The position numbers and the translations under genes were made by a program. Positions 34,239 through 47,217 of a stretch of 64,000 bases of DNA are shown one piece after another. Each line of letters opens with the position of its first letter. Position 1 is the first letter of the stretch. The notes under the pieces were generated by a model. The model saw only the letters and a list, made by a program, of their open reading frames with translations. It was not told where the DNA came from and did no database searches. Source of the DNA: Lingula anatina (taxonomy: Eukaryota; Brachiopoda; Lingulata; Lingulida; Lingulidae); contig NW_019775181.1 of assembly GCF_001039355.2 (NCBI RefSeq), positions 309,052-373,051 of the forward strand, read 5' to 3'.

Positions 34239-37094
34239 TAACCTTTTCCTCACATTGATGTTTTTTGTTTTTTCTTTGTGTGAAATAAATCAGTGTTATG
34301 TGACACTGTTTTGTAGCCTTGAATTTGTTAAATATGATACTAGCAAGTGCTGCTGCAAGTCCACCCATTATAGTATATTGTTATGTATTATAACCCCAAA
34401 GAAAAGAATTTTGTCATGATTAATTCATGTCTGTTATACATAACAGCCATTGTACAAGTGCCATAAATTAGAAAGACTCAACCAAGCACAATTGCCTAGG
34501 TGCAGTTAACTGAGATGAGGAGGACATGGATTAAACTGTAAATGCCACTGACACTTCATTATTCAATTTTATACACCTACAATTCTTCTGAATCAGTGGA
34601 TTAATACTGCCAACTGGCTGGATAATTTTTTGGCAATTAAGGGTACCATTCTAAGCAAAAATCAAAAAGAAATGTAACAATATCCAACTAATTTTATTAA
34701 AATATCAATTACATTATAACAATATTATGTACCAAAGCATCTCTTGTGAATCACACCAACAGCAAGTGATCAGAAGAACAATTTTCTGGAATAACATCTA
34801 AGCATCTTAAAATTCTGTTTTTAACAGTTGTAGCTGCACCATTCATTATTTACACAATAATCAAACAATGACAAGTAAAATTACACCTTAACACAATGAC
34901 CATAACCCCACCTTGGGCAGGATTTCTAATGTAAGCATTTTATTTGGCATTTGTTTTTTCTTTAACAATTTTTTTGTCCTGACTTTGTCATTGCACAAAT
35001 AACATTGTTACATGAACATTACTCTCTTACTAAACATTACATGAAATTCAAAAACCTTTTGCAATCATTCCTTAATCTTCACCCTTAGAACTGATTTCAC
35101 AGTGTATCATGTTAATCATGGAAAATTTTATATGGGTCTTTAAAAATCTTATCTGCTATACAGTTTGAAAATAGTGCAAGGGATATCAATGTCTCAAAAT
35201 TATCACGAGTATACTAAAATTTAACATCCATGTTGAAATGCCCGTTTTATGACAACCCACAGCTGGATTTGACCTTTGAATACACATGCAAGCACTGCAA
35301 TGATGATAATATGCTAATCACTGATAAGATACTGATTCTGGTCAGGAAAAAGCCAAGATAAATGTACACAACTTCAACATCAGTCTCATCAACCTTCATT
35401 TGTCCATAACAAGTTGTAATATATAATTTGACAACAAATGATTTACCTTGACAAATTAAAATGATCACTTGGATTTCAAATGAAAGCATTAGCCATTTTG
35501 TCCCCATTGACAAAAACATACAGATATAATATAAGCCTGAGCACATTCTCAGCAATTGGCAAATTGATCAAAATCAAGTTAATTCAAATTAAGATCCAAT
35601 TTTACAAGATCAACACACTGTTGTTTACAAAATACTTTGGACAAATTTAGTTCTGTATGTTATATATATATATATCTATATCTAAAACTGTTTTCCCCTT
35701 CCAAAAGCAACTATAAAAAGTAAAGATAAACATCTCTCTTGGGTATTAATGTACCAACTCGAGTTACTAAGAGCTATATTCCACAACACTGTGTACTGTT
35801 CCAATTTCATTAAATCAAATAATTTTATCTGATCCATCTAACAAAAACCAAATAAATCTATACCAGCACACCAAATTAAACATGTTATAGTCTCTATATC
35901 AACAATTTATTAAAGTAACCAGTCACCCGAAACCGAGATTCTACAATAAGCACAGGAGACCTTTAGGAGGAAACTGAAGAACTTTGATGATAATGAAAAA
36001 TATGTGTGTACAACAGCTTGGACCTTTAAAAGAAGTATCTTTCTTACAGTAAGTTTTATTTTATTCACTGCTTTTATTTTGTGCCATCACTAATATGTCC
36101 AGATACTGTCAAGTGCACGGTCATGTGGGGCACTGAAAAGCTTCTCAACACCACGGAGAGATACAACATTATTGGAATAAACAGCAAAATCTCTTCTATA
36201 TAGTAAGCTAGATTTTCATAAAATATTTGGCTTTACCTTTTAGTACAACACAACAAAAACCAAAAATAGCAGATCTCTGTAATAGGAACCACAATTTCAG
36301 CTTTTTGCCATGGTTCAACCAAGATGTGAAATATAAAATGAAACAACAAAAACAATTTAACAAAATGTTTAACAGACTTACTGCAAATCTTGTACAACAT
36401 ATAAACTAAACAAAACATTCACATGAGAGGCAACATAAAGACCACGTAATCAGAAAAATCAAATCAGGAGTAATGATACATATCAGTTTTAGAATAACCC
36501 CAGTACTTGTGGATTTTAACTGGGTTATAGCTATATAGTAAATGTACCAGCCATCAATTTTAAAGCTTGCATTTTTGATGTGTCATATCATTACCCCTAG
36601 AAACAGTACTTTATCCATTTTGCACAGAAACCTCTTTACCATGTTCTGCAAGATAAATAAAAACTTAAATTGCAATGAAAGTAATAAATGGATTGCTTTT
36701 ACATTCAAGCTTTATTTGACTAAGGAATTATATAATCCCTTGATTTGACATGAAATCTGGTAATTTTATCTATTCTCAAGTACACAACATACCACACTTA
36801 GGCCATTTAAGACAAGCACTCCAGGCCAGTAAGATTAAGACTTTCCTGACCCACCTACCTAATCATTAACCAATTCACCTGCAGCTTCTTACATCCTTTC
36901 ATCAAAAAATGAAACCTTCTGTTCATTCAAAATTCTTCTGTCCAGTAGCAGAATGGCACCATATCATTAATGAAAAACACAACCAAGGGTACAAAGACTG
37001 GTTTAGCCTTATTATTCATTTATAAATACTAGGTCGGTCCAGTATAACTGGTCAGAACAACAAAGAGAGGTGAAATAATTCAATGTTCTGCACG

Positions 37095-37128
<34 letters not shown>

Positions 37129-37797
37129 ATCTTGTACAAAACAACAATAAAAAAGAAACATGCTACATAAGGAAATGATTATAATAGCAACAGGAGACAG
37201 TAAATTGTAGAGGTTTGAACAAATATTTGCAAAGGAAATAGATAAGCTGATCATGAGTAATAAGAACAATTAATATATATTAATTGGCTTGATTTGAAGC
37301 AAAGTTAGTCTCAGAAATCAATGTTTAAACAACAAATGGAATTCTAACAATTCACAATTGTTAATTTTGAAGATTTTGTTGCATAATGACTGCTTTAACA
37401 TTATCAGTGTACTTAAAAAAAAAAAAATGTGACCAATCTCTGCCCATCCAAATATTGGTGCCAAGTGCAGACAGCAGCTCTATTCTTGCCCTTTACTCTT
37501 ACTGTGGGTTTCAAACAGACAAAGAAACAGTTAACATTTCCAAAAAACTTGAAAGAGAAATACAATTTTTGGATCAATTTTAATTAAGGCACCTTAACAA
37601 TGAGCAACCTTTCATAAGTACAATTAGACTCTTGAGAACAGCTGTTCAATCAAAACTATCCAGTAGAAATTAATCCTTTGATCAGTTCAATCAGAAAGAA
37701 AAGAACTTAAAATTCAGAATTCTGACAACCAGTTCAAAGGTGAAGTGAATTAAATTTGAAACAAAACTTGTGATAGAGCAGAGAAAACAAACACAAC
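34239..37797. other. convergent intergenic region / CD164 3' UTR
   Basis: No coding exon is supported. Much of it is probably the minus-strand 3' UTR of CD164; TTTATT (AATAAA on the minus strand) occurs at several points. A run of about 31 A lies at 37096-37126. Confidence 0.5.
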
Positions 37798-38834
37798 CTA
37801 TAACGTATGATAGTTCCTCTCCACCCTTGACTTGTAAAACTTGCAGCCAAAGAAGCCCAGTACAAATAGGCCAGTAGTGAGGACTATTCCACCAATAAAG
37901 GAGGCTGCATCAAAATGCTGGCCTCCTCCTCCTCCTTTTGTGGGAGTCGGTTTGGGGGTTGTACCAGTAGTAGCTGTGACTGAGGCAGTGACCGTAGTCG
38001 GGGGTGTTGACGTTGACGGTGTTGTAGGTGTTGACGTTGGTTCTGGTGACATCGAGGAAGAAGTTTTAGTGGCTGTCGATGAAGCAGTTGCAGTGGATGT
38101 CGGTGAAGAAGTTGCAGTAGATGTTGGGGTTATAGATATTGTGGAAGTTGACACAGTAGACATGGTAGCTGTAGCGGACATGCTTGGAACGACATCAGTA
38201 CCATTAGCAGCATAAACTGCAACAGAAATAGAAAGAAACTAGAGGATCAGAGAGGCGATACCGCCTCCGAATATTGTACCACCAGCTGGAGCAAGCGCAT
38301 TCGTATAGACCCCCACATACACAAAATAAGGGGTGCAGCCACCAGTCTTGTGCTTGACAAGCTGTAAAAATGCAATCAACAAGAATTTTCAAAATATGCA
38401 AAAAATATATATAACTAAAAATGGTGCAATCAAAGTTAAGTTCATTGTAAGGTAGNCACAAGTCCACAAGTTAGTTGTACATGTGTTTTGTCTGATGACA
38501 ATATTTTCATAACCCAGAAAAAGTCAAAGGAAAAATTGATGCAATGGGGTTGAACAAGGCTGGTTTAAGTAAATGCCAATATTGAATGTTTTTTGAGGAC
38601 GAGCAGTTCCAACCTTAGTACTTACCTGCAGTGACATCCTCATCATTACCAGTACCTAGAAAGAAAAAAAATTATATGTACTTGTAGTTAAGTAACTTGA
38701 TATATATTAAAATGTATTAATCTAAGAATTAAAAAGAAAAATAAAGTTTCACTGTCAGCTTAATTTATAAAACAGAGAGCCTTTTGGTAAGGTAATTACT
38801 TGATCTTTACAATGGGAAGAATTGTGAAAAAAAA

Positions 38835-38912
<78 letters not shown>

Positions 38913-39714
38913 CTATTAAGTGGAAGCAACAGATTTTAAAAGCAGGCTATTGTATTGTATTCAATAAAAGCACCACAAACGCTATATAGACAATTTTTCC
39001 CCATTGAAAAGATAGAGTCATTACTGTTTATACCTCTTTAGAGACAGCAACATGAAAGGATTGAAACAACGATTGCTGGGAAAATTAACACTAGGTATAT
39101 TCACTGTATAAGATCTGGCTATGATGCATAAAATTCAAAGAAGATAGAAATTCATCCTGGCCATTTGAAGTAAAACTTGAGGTGGCTTTACTAATATTCA
39201 TGTCTTCATTTACCAAGAACATATTCATTCTACACGCTAGATACAGAGTCAACAAATAAAGTGGGTGACTACATGTAAAAGAAATATTGTTCATAGATCC
39301 TATAAAATTNATCAAAATGGAAATTTAATTAGCCTTGGCATCAAATACACTGTATATCAATTGTAAATATAAAATCTGCTTCTGCTCCAAAATTGGAAAT
39401 TTGAGACTTAAAACTGTGTTAAAACATGCCAGGCGTTAAACCTCACACTGTTAAAAATATGAACATCAAGGATTACAATGACCGCATGTTTTCTGTGTCA
39501 GCACATGACTATGACGCATTATTTTTTCAGCTAACCGTAAATTGGTGTAAATCGCAAGTGCGTGTTTACATGGTTGACGTGTCAATCGAAATCATTGCGT
39601 TAAGTGTTAACAACTTAGTACATGGTTTTGACATTTACCTTGGCTGAAGACAATATGTGAGCTCATCACCATAAACAACGAAAGAATAATCAACATGGTG
39701 TCTTTTTGCCCCAT
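37798..39714 (-). CDS. CD164: CD164 (endolyn) sialomucin-like membrane protein
   Basis: Three coding exons on the minus strand, 39714-39639, 38655-38626 and 38216-37798, join in frame to 174 aa. A signal peptide (MGQKDTMLIILSLF...) is followed by a very Ser/Thr/Pro-rich mucin-type stretch of roughly 100 residues, then FDAASFIGGIVL, a single transmembrane helix, and a short tail ending in NYHTL. The FDAASFIGGIVL entry and ERNYHTL end are hallmarks of CD164. The YHTL tail is a YxxPhi signal which in vertebrates sorts the protein to endosomes and lysosomes. The Cys-rich module between the vertebrate mucin domains is not evident here. PPIL6 lies directly upstream on the same strand. Confidence 0.92.
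38832..38911 (+). repeat. (AT)n microsatellite in CD164 intron 1
   Basis: A long alternating AT run, likely polymorphic and hard to assemble. Confidence 0.95.
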
Positions 39715-41155
39715 TTTCTTTCTTTTCCCGGTACCTGTTGTCGAACGAAATAATGTTGTAACAATAACTGGAACGATAGAGGGCGCGTCACATGACAACC
39801 CACGCTGGCGACCTCGAACTGACCTCGTGGTCAGGTCAAGTTAGATAAGCATGCTAACAGCGTGCCATCATGAGGAATCTAGGCGCAGCTTACCTAATAT
39901 AAAAAATACAATATTTAAAGACGGATGAACTTTCCTTGTTTCGTAACATGGTTAAAGCTGGGAAGGGGGGGGGGGGGGGGTCTCACCCAATCAAATGCCC
40001 CAACGTGTTTTTTTCCTCAGTAATTACTAGAGTAGGGACTTACATGTATTTAATAATGTTATTAATGAATACATTACATAACAGGGGTATTTCTGAAATC
40101 ATCTCAGAAATACAAAGGATGTGTTTGGTAAGAAATCCAATTCCACCTTAATCCCAAATCTCAGAGGGAGCAGAAATTATGTATTTATAGCCTTACACTG
40201 ATGATCTGGATGCATATTGATTACACTTTTAATGTAACATTATTTTTTATATATACATAACATTATTCATTTAGAACTAGAATAAGTCCAAATGCACTGA
40301 TTCTTAGCAATACTTCCTTTTTAGCTTTCACCTCTGATATATTCATTTCTGTGCTTATTCTTACCAGTATACGTATACACCCTGTGTACCAGCTAGTATT
40401 CATGTTTTGTTTGAGACACCTTACTGTACATGGAATTGTTATTTTTTCCTACAACAAATGTCACGTATTGCAAACATGATTCCTGTTTTTACCAGTAGAA
40501 GCAGTTTTTTGTTGTCATTTTCATTTATGATACAGACATTTTTTTAAACTTAAAAACACTTAATTGACAGAATGCTAAAGATGGGTTTTCTCTGCCTATT
40601 TTAATATTAATATTAATATCAAAATATTTACGTCACTTTTTTATGCTAAATGCATGTGTATCACAAACCCATATGCTGTTAATATTGTTTCACTTGTTCT
40701 ACATCCATGCATATGAAAACATATACTAGAATGAAACCCCATTACTTGCAATAGTCAAAATGTAAATGGTTAAATAACAAGTAATTTTATTCTGTATCAA
40801 AATTGTACAAGATCTGTTGTATATACATGAATGTGTCCAAGAAAATTTGTCTCCTCCCTCTCTTTCTCTCTCACATACAATGATACATATACACAAAGTG
40901 AAGAACCACCAATTCTACACAGCTTAATTAAAGAAAAAAATTAATAAAAGGTCCAGACAATATTGTCCACTCGTATAAAAAAATTGAACTATGTGAGAAT
41001 TACGCTAACATTTTCACAGTTGAATGTAAGCCTATCTTTGAACAAGAACACAGGAATTACAGTCAATATTTTTTCATAAACATGTCATCTTGAACAGCTG
41101 GTCTATTTATTGTCAGTATCACAGAGTTTGAAGGATGTCCATCCAAGAACAGTAT
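39715..41155. other. CD164 promoter side / PPIL6 3' side
   Basis: No gene is seen. The CD164 transcription start should lie in about 39715-39900, where GC content rises. A G run lies at 39963-39980. The PPIL6 3' UTR appears very short (see 41106-41111). Confidence 0.5.
41106..41111 (-). promoter_or_regulatory. AATAAA poly(A) signal of PPIL6
   Basis: The minus-strand AATAAA sits about 45 nt after the PPIL6 stop codon. Confidence 0.55.
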
Positions 41156-44100
41156 CTAAAACTCAAATGTAACTTCATTACAGTGTGCGATCTTGATTTC
41201 CTTCATTGGTCTCTCATTCATGGTTTCTTCTGCCTCCATCTTTTTAAGTGTCTCTGTGCCTTCTATGACTTGACTAAAAACAAATACAACAGTCAGTGTT
41301 CAGTGTTATATAATATAGTAATTCAAAATATGAAAAATAATTGGAATAGACTTACAGCAAAAAAAAAAAAAAAAAACTGATCTGCCAATCCAATTGACAA
41401 AATATGAAAAATTAAGAGTTCATTACTCAGAAAGATTCAATCAAATGCTTGAAAGTTGAAAGGCTTCAAAGTTTCCAGTTATTCTTACATTTTTCTCTCT
41501 TATCTGATAATTAACCAACTCACCCAAAGGCCACATATTTGGTATCCATCCATTTTGCTGGTTGTAATGTGATGTAGAACTGTGAGCCATTTGTGTGTCG
41601 ACCCTTGTTTGCCATTCCTACCATGCCACGCTTGGAATGGGATACAGCAAAGTTCTCATCTGGTTATATATACAGAAATTCAAAAATTACCACTTCACAA
41701 AGGTGAGATATGTATTAATGCAACAATTGTGATTAAAATAAAGTAACTCTACTGGTATGTACAACACTGTACTTCACTTTATAAACAAAAAATTGTAATA
41801 TTTTCTTCTAAATAGTACATCGTTTTGTTAATTCTTGCAAGCAAAGTCTATGTAATAATGGCGATCTTTATGAATGAACAACTACGATTATGTACCTTCA
41901 AATACGTCTCCATATATTGATTCTCCACCATCACCTGAGCAAGGTTTCCAGATATCTGTAAAATGGAAAATGCACCATTAAGTTACTGTAAACAAGCCAA
42001 TGCATTTCAAATTCATTGTTAATTTAAGTTATTCTAATTAAAATATATTAAAATCTTACCTGTACAAACCGATAAAGCACAGGCTTTGATTTGCTACATG
42101 GACCAGTACTCCTACATGTACCTCTACCTTCCCCCCCCCTCCCCCCAGGACCAACATCAAAGCAGTTACTATATTCATAAATATTTAAAAATGCCATCTT
42201 GTATTTTAATAGCAAAAAAAAAAAAAACGATGGTTCCGAAGAAATAAGAAAACTCACCTCCACCCTGAATCCACCCATTTCTCACTATCCTGTGAAACAA
42301 AATGGATTCATAATGAAGTTTCTGTTCTGATTTTTCTGATGTTCCTTTCTCTCCTGTACAAAGTGCTCTGAAGTTCTCACACGTCTTGGGCACGATATCT
42401 GTGAACAGCTAAATAACAATATGACAATGTATTTAGTGTTTAGAAATAAGTTAATTCTTGAATAACAAATTGTTACTGGAAGAATGTAATACTATGCTAT
42501 TTATAAAGGAATGGGTGGTCTATACTTTGTACTTTCATGGTATTAATAAGCAAGCAAATCACCATAATTACCTCTATAAGCAATCTTCCTGCAGGCTCTT
42601 CATCAATAGTAATATCCATGTACACATACTTGCGCTAAAATAAAACAAAAGTGTAAAAACCTGCTGAAAGTACTTGTTTTCATTTACCTTAATTAAAAGT
42701 TCTCATGTAAGTTACATTGCACAAGTTACTTGTGGCACCTACAGAGTAGTTATATGGTTTGGTGCCAGAATACCAATTACTTTGACTTTTAATGTAAATG
42801 GTTTTGTACTTGATTTCTTTTTAAATTAATTTCTTGTTTATTTACATTTCTAGCATTGAGGTGTCCCTTGTATGCTTGCTCTGTGATTGCTTCATAGAGA
42901 GCTTCGGCCCTGAAGTCCTCATAGTTGTAGTGAACCCGAGCCCACTCAATGAAGTCTATGGGTCCTCCAATAAGTTCATTGTTGCCAAATGCTATAGCTT
43001 TGTCACTGAATACCCAGGTTTCACCTCCAAGTTCCTTAAAAATAACCAAAGGATATCTGAACTACTGTATTCTACAAATTAAAATCTAATCACTATATAA
43101 AAAATATTATAATTAATCTTTGAGTAATGAGTAGAAATGGGAGAGTAAACATAGTAGGAAAAAAACTTTGTTACCCTTTACTTATGGTAATATTACTGGC
43201 AAAATACAAATTTAAATAGAAAAGGATCGATAGACATGTACTTATTATAAAACTTAATTTTTATTAAAGCATATCTTTTGCTTAATATGTTATACCTTTC
43301 TTTTTTCATCAATAAACATATCCCAATCAAATTCTAACATGCCAACAATTTCTGGCTCATTGAATGTCCTGGGGTCCTTCTTATATAAGTCCTGAAAATA
43401 TGCACACATAAATAAAAAAAAGTTACAAATATCACAACAAAGTTACAATTTAAAGGTATTAAGGGTTATTATAATCATTGATTATCATTATTTATTTCAT
43501 ATAAAGATGCATTTAAATAGTCAAAATTTTGCTTCAATACCCAAGCAAATGCCACCATATAAATTCAATAGTATAACATAGAGAAATACAGTACTGAAGG
43601 ACATCATTTCATATATTCAGAAAATTTATATACAAACAGATTTTTCTGCTTTCTTTCTGTGCTATAATTATTCCTCAGCAGTCTCATTTGAATAAGTATG
43701 CAATTGGACATGCAGCTACATGTATACTAGTACATCCATACATGGGAGCAAGAGTGATGATTATGCAATGCACACAAAGTTATTAAATGAACCTTTATTA
43801 ACTGGAAGGCCAGATACTAGTACAGGGGCGGATTTAGGCCGTCTTCTGGGTCTTCCGGAAGACGGTCAGATTTTCAAGTTTACATAGACGGGTATCTAAC
43901 TTTTTCTGTCGGAAGACGGTCAAAAATGAGGATGGATCAACAAAGATAATTTGGAAGACTGTCAGAAAATATCTCTGGATCCGCCCCTGTAGTAAATAGG
44001 TCAATTTACAACCAAAATAATTAGACATGGTTCTTATACAATATAAACGCACAGAAAACTGCCGAAACTGCTATACCCTCAATATCACATAGTCATAACA

Positions 44101-44305
44101 TTTACAACACCTTACACTGGGTCAGACTATTTATTCTTTTTTTTTTTTTTTTTTTTTTTGTACAAATCCCTGTAGGCTTCTATTGTAGATTTGAATATGC
44201 CATATGAAGTTATCTAAAACTTACCTCTGCACAGCATTTTGAAACATGGAATGTTAAGTCATTTAACAGTCCATATACAGACAATTTTACAGGCATACTT
44301 GGCAT
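41156..44305 (-). CDS. PPIL6: Cyclophilin-type peptidyl-prolyl isomerase-like 6
   Basis: Eight minus-strand exons: 44305-44225, 43391-43296, 43034-42846, 42634-42572, 42408-42258, 41955-41896, 41659-41524, 41273-41156. All joins keep frame, giving 297 aa, close to the human protein (about 311 aa). The N-terminal third is the PPIL6-specific region ([20 protein letters not shown]). The cyclophilin fold follows: [57 protein letters not shown] and KYVAFGQVIEG. FHRIV and GSQFYIT retain parts of the active site, but the usual Trp near the C-terminal loop is not evident ([11 protein letters not shown]), so catalysis may be weak, as proposed for PPIL6. In vertebrates the gene is expressed in ciliated cells. 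CD164 lies downstream on the same strand. Confidence 0.96.
43823..43989. mobile_element. 167-bp MITE family 2, CAGGGGCGGAT ends
   Basis: The termini CAGGGGCGGAT and ATCCGCCCCTG are inverted repeats, flanked by a 5-bp direct repeat TAGTA. It lies in intron 1 of PPIL6. A diverged sister lies at 12522-12684. The ends resemble hAT-type MITEs; the superfamily is uncertain. Confidence 0.85.
44138..44159 (+). repeat. poly-T run
   Basis: About 22 T in PPIL6 intron 1. Confidence 0.9.
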
Positions 44306-45902
44306 TTTGCAAAATATTGTTTATCATAGAAACTGAGTGACTACAAAGGACCGCACTGAAGATTTCTCTACTTTTGATTGGTTCTTTGAGAGCGAGGCAT
44401 GGAGAGGCATATGGAGGTTAAGAAGACAGGAAGTAATTAGGTTGATAACACTGGGTTGATAATTTGCCCTAAATTATCGACATGTAAATCTAAGTAAAAG
44501 AAGAAGACAATGTCTTGATAGTAGCAGTGACTATCAGTAAAGAGAGTTAGATCTAAAGGTAAAATGAAGCCTCTGAGTTTGAGCATAAATAAATTAGTGT
44601 CGGTTCAGTGGTGCCAGTTCTCATGTGACTGTGACTCACTATGTGAGTCTGACAAATATTGGTCTCTGCTCTCATAATATTTAGACGGGCCTGATATTTA
44701 TTGTGAAAACAACGAAAAACTTCTAAGTGAAGTACCGGTCTAATATAGTTGAGGTGCAGGGACAATGCTCAAAACATCCTATGTTGGATTCTAGCGTACA
44801 CGTAAAAGTGACATTTTATTTCATTTTTCAAATCAACCCACGATAATATGGGTAAATTCCCCACCATGGTAATTTCCAGTGTTGATAAAAATAACCATCT
44901 GCAAAAATCCCCCTGACTCATAAAATTTTTAACCATCTACTTAATGCGCAGCAGTAAATCTACTTGTACAGGTACTGTAAGAGTAATTTGAAATAGATCC
45001 AAGACTCTTCAGGACTATTAATTTAAATTGTTACATTTGTTCTGCAGGTAAAAGTAAGTAATTGTACGTCAAACTTCAAAGTTGAGTAGGTTTAATATAG
45101 AGATACACAATGAATGCACCTTTTTAAGAACAAAAGGCCTTTGAGGTCTCAGAATCCATGAATATTATGAATTCTCAATCCAGCCAGCTACATGCACTTG
45201 TACTGGAACATTTACATAAACAGGTAGACCAGAGAAGCAATTTTGTCTTTTTATAAAATCAACTTCCATGTCTGCTAGAGCCCCAAAAGTGGGTAAGCCT
45301 TCAAACACAGTGCCGATTTTTGATGAGATGATTAGATGTCACATTTATAATTTAGGGAGTTATGGAAAGTCTTCATGTTAGTTTGGCATTATTTGAAGTT
45401 AAATTGGATCGTCTTGCAACTGTGGCAGGTGTCCCAGATTTGACTGCTTTCCCTGAAACCAGTTGTTCACAAATATTATATACATGTAGCAGATTACATT
45501 TATTATCCATAGTGTTTGATTTTTTCCCATGAAAAAAATAATACTTGAATTTTCTAAGGGTAAACAATATTTTTCTGTGACTTACCATGATGTGATCCAC
45601 CTTTTTTCACACTCACCGTAACTCTGTGAGTCTCTGTCTCAGTATAGGAAAAATTGAAATTCCTCAAAATCTTAAACTTTGTAACTTTAAACCCTCTACC
45701 CCCACCACTTTTTTTCAGACAAGAAGAATTAAGAGAAGGGACATGGCATGTCTGCAAGTCTCAGCCATCATATCCTTTACTGAAAGACCTGTTGTATTAT
45801 TCAGTGAGGATAAGAAATGCTATGAATGCCTTTTCCTGATGTTAAATTTTTAAAAAAATTGTATTGTTTACTTAATACAGCTTATCTTTGAACATTGCAG
45901 AT
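44306..45902. other. divergent promoter region, PPIL6 / TNFR-like gene
   Basis: No coding exon is supported. The two genes are transcribed away from each other. A splice acceptor at 45900 immediately before the TNFR-like start codon implies at least one 5' UTR exon here for that gene. An inverted CCAAT (GATTGG) lies near 44376. Confidence 0.45.
44319..44333. promoter_or_regulatory. weak RFX X-box-like site 5' of PPIL6
   Basis: GTTTATCATAGAAAC lies 14 bp upstream of the PPIL6 ATG. It fits the imperfect-palindrome X-box layout with one mismatch. X-boxes control ciliary genes, but the match is weak. Confidence 0.25.
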
Positions 45903-47217
45903 ATGGCTAAAATTCATCAAGGATCTGCAATACTCTTGTGTTATTTGTTGCTGCGTGTAACACAAGGTAATGGTCAGTTGGACACACGGTGTCCTCAGGG
46001 CCAGGCTTATGAAAGTGGTGCTAGAACTTGTATGGACTGTTCTTACCTGTGTTACTGGGCTGCCAAGGATCCAGTATCAGCAAAATTATGCCAAAGTGAC
46101 AGTTGTGCAGGTAGTTTAATAAAAACATATTTTAGAATATATATCATTTAATACCATAATTATAATATAAGTAATCAAATTACATTAAATTTTTTCCAAT
46201 ACTGTAATAGAATACCATGTCACATGTGTATTTTATTAATGTATCTGACCAAGCAAGTCGGTGCCTGTAAAAAACTAACCTTGTTTTAATTATATTTTCT
46301 TTGCAATAAATGTTTTGATTTTAACAGAAGAAATAAGTAAAAGAATAAGAATTAAGGACAATAAATTGATCCCCTTGCATAGGGAATGTTACTTTATAAA
46401 AATATTAAGTGCTAGACCTGTAGGTACATGGTCTTGTCTAGAATAATGTCTTATTTTTGTTTGACAAATAAAAGGTTATCCATCAGGGAAGGAGCTTTTA
46501 ACCTGGGTGGAGGGAGGGATGGGTCTTCGCTTTTCAAACTTTGGCTGCATACAGACTTAAGTCTCCTAAATGTTGGATAATGATCTTATAAATACTATTT
46601 TATATACTATGTTTATTTTGATATTATCTTACAGAACAAAAGCCCCCTCCCAAGCCCAAAATCCCAGAGGGGGAAATGTATGTCAAAATGCCTGTGTGGA
46701 GCATAGTCATCATAGTACTGGGGGTACTGGCCTTTTGTGTTATAAGTGTGGTCATCACAGTGGTTGTACTTGCCAAAAAAAGATATCTCTTTGTCAAAGG
46801 TAATTTTAAGTTAATTTTATCATTGTGTAAAAATGTTTTTTATTTCCTGCATGAGAGCGCCTCAGTATCTTTGACCCAATATTTTTGCTTCTATCGAAGA
46901 GACAGATGCATGATTATCACCTGAGGCCATTAGTTGATATGTGAATTACAATAATCTGTAGTAAAAAAAGCTGGCATATTTCGTTAACATACTAATGCCA
47001 TCTGTACTTTTTATCTTTATCATTCAGGGTGTTTTGGCATTTTTTTTTTTTTTTTGTTTGACATTGTCTGAAATCTTTTTGAAATATTTTTCATCAGTAA
47101 GTAGTAAACTTACATACCAGCTTTCTATACTCATATTTAGGTGGAAAAGGCAAACAGGTTGAAGAAGATGTTACTGGAGAACTAGTCCCAAATGGTTCTT
47201 CAGAGGAAAGTTTCTAA
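45903..47217 (+). CDS. Single-CRD TNF receptor superfamily protein (BCMA/Fn14-like)
   Basis: Exons 45903-46110, 46635-46799 and 47141-47217 join in frame to 149 aa. The start ATG is two bases after a splice acceptor. A signal peptide (hydrophobic ILLCYLLLRV) precedes a mature domain with cysteines spaced C-x12-C-x2-C-x3-C-x12-C-x4-C, close to the single cysteine-rich domain of BCMA and Fn14 (both begin C-x12-C-x2-C). A Pro/Lys linker leads to one strong transmembrane helix of about 25 residues, a KKR stop-transfer and a tail of about 30 residues. The tail contains SSEE, which fits the minor TRAF2-binding pattern (S/T/A/P)-x-(Q/E)-E. Inferred role: cell-surface receptor for a TNF-family ligand signalling through TRAFs. 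Similarity rests on spacing and layout, so the family call is good but the orthologue is not assigned. Confidence 0.75.

Noticed and set aside
37841-38215. Plus-strand 124-codon frame opposite CD164
   Set aside because: It is the antisense shadow of the Ser/Thr-rich mucin exon; the minus-strand reading has the signal peptide, helix and NYHTL tail.
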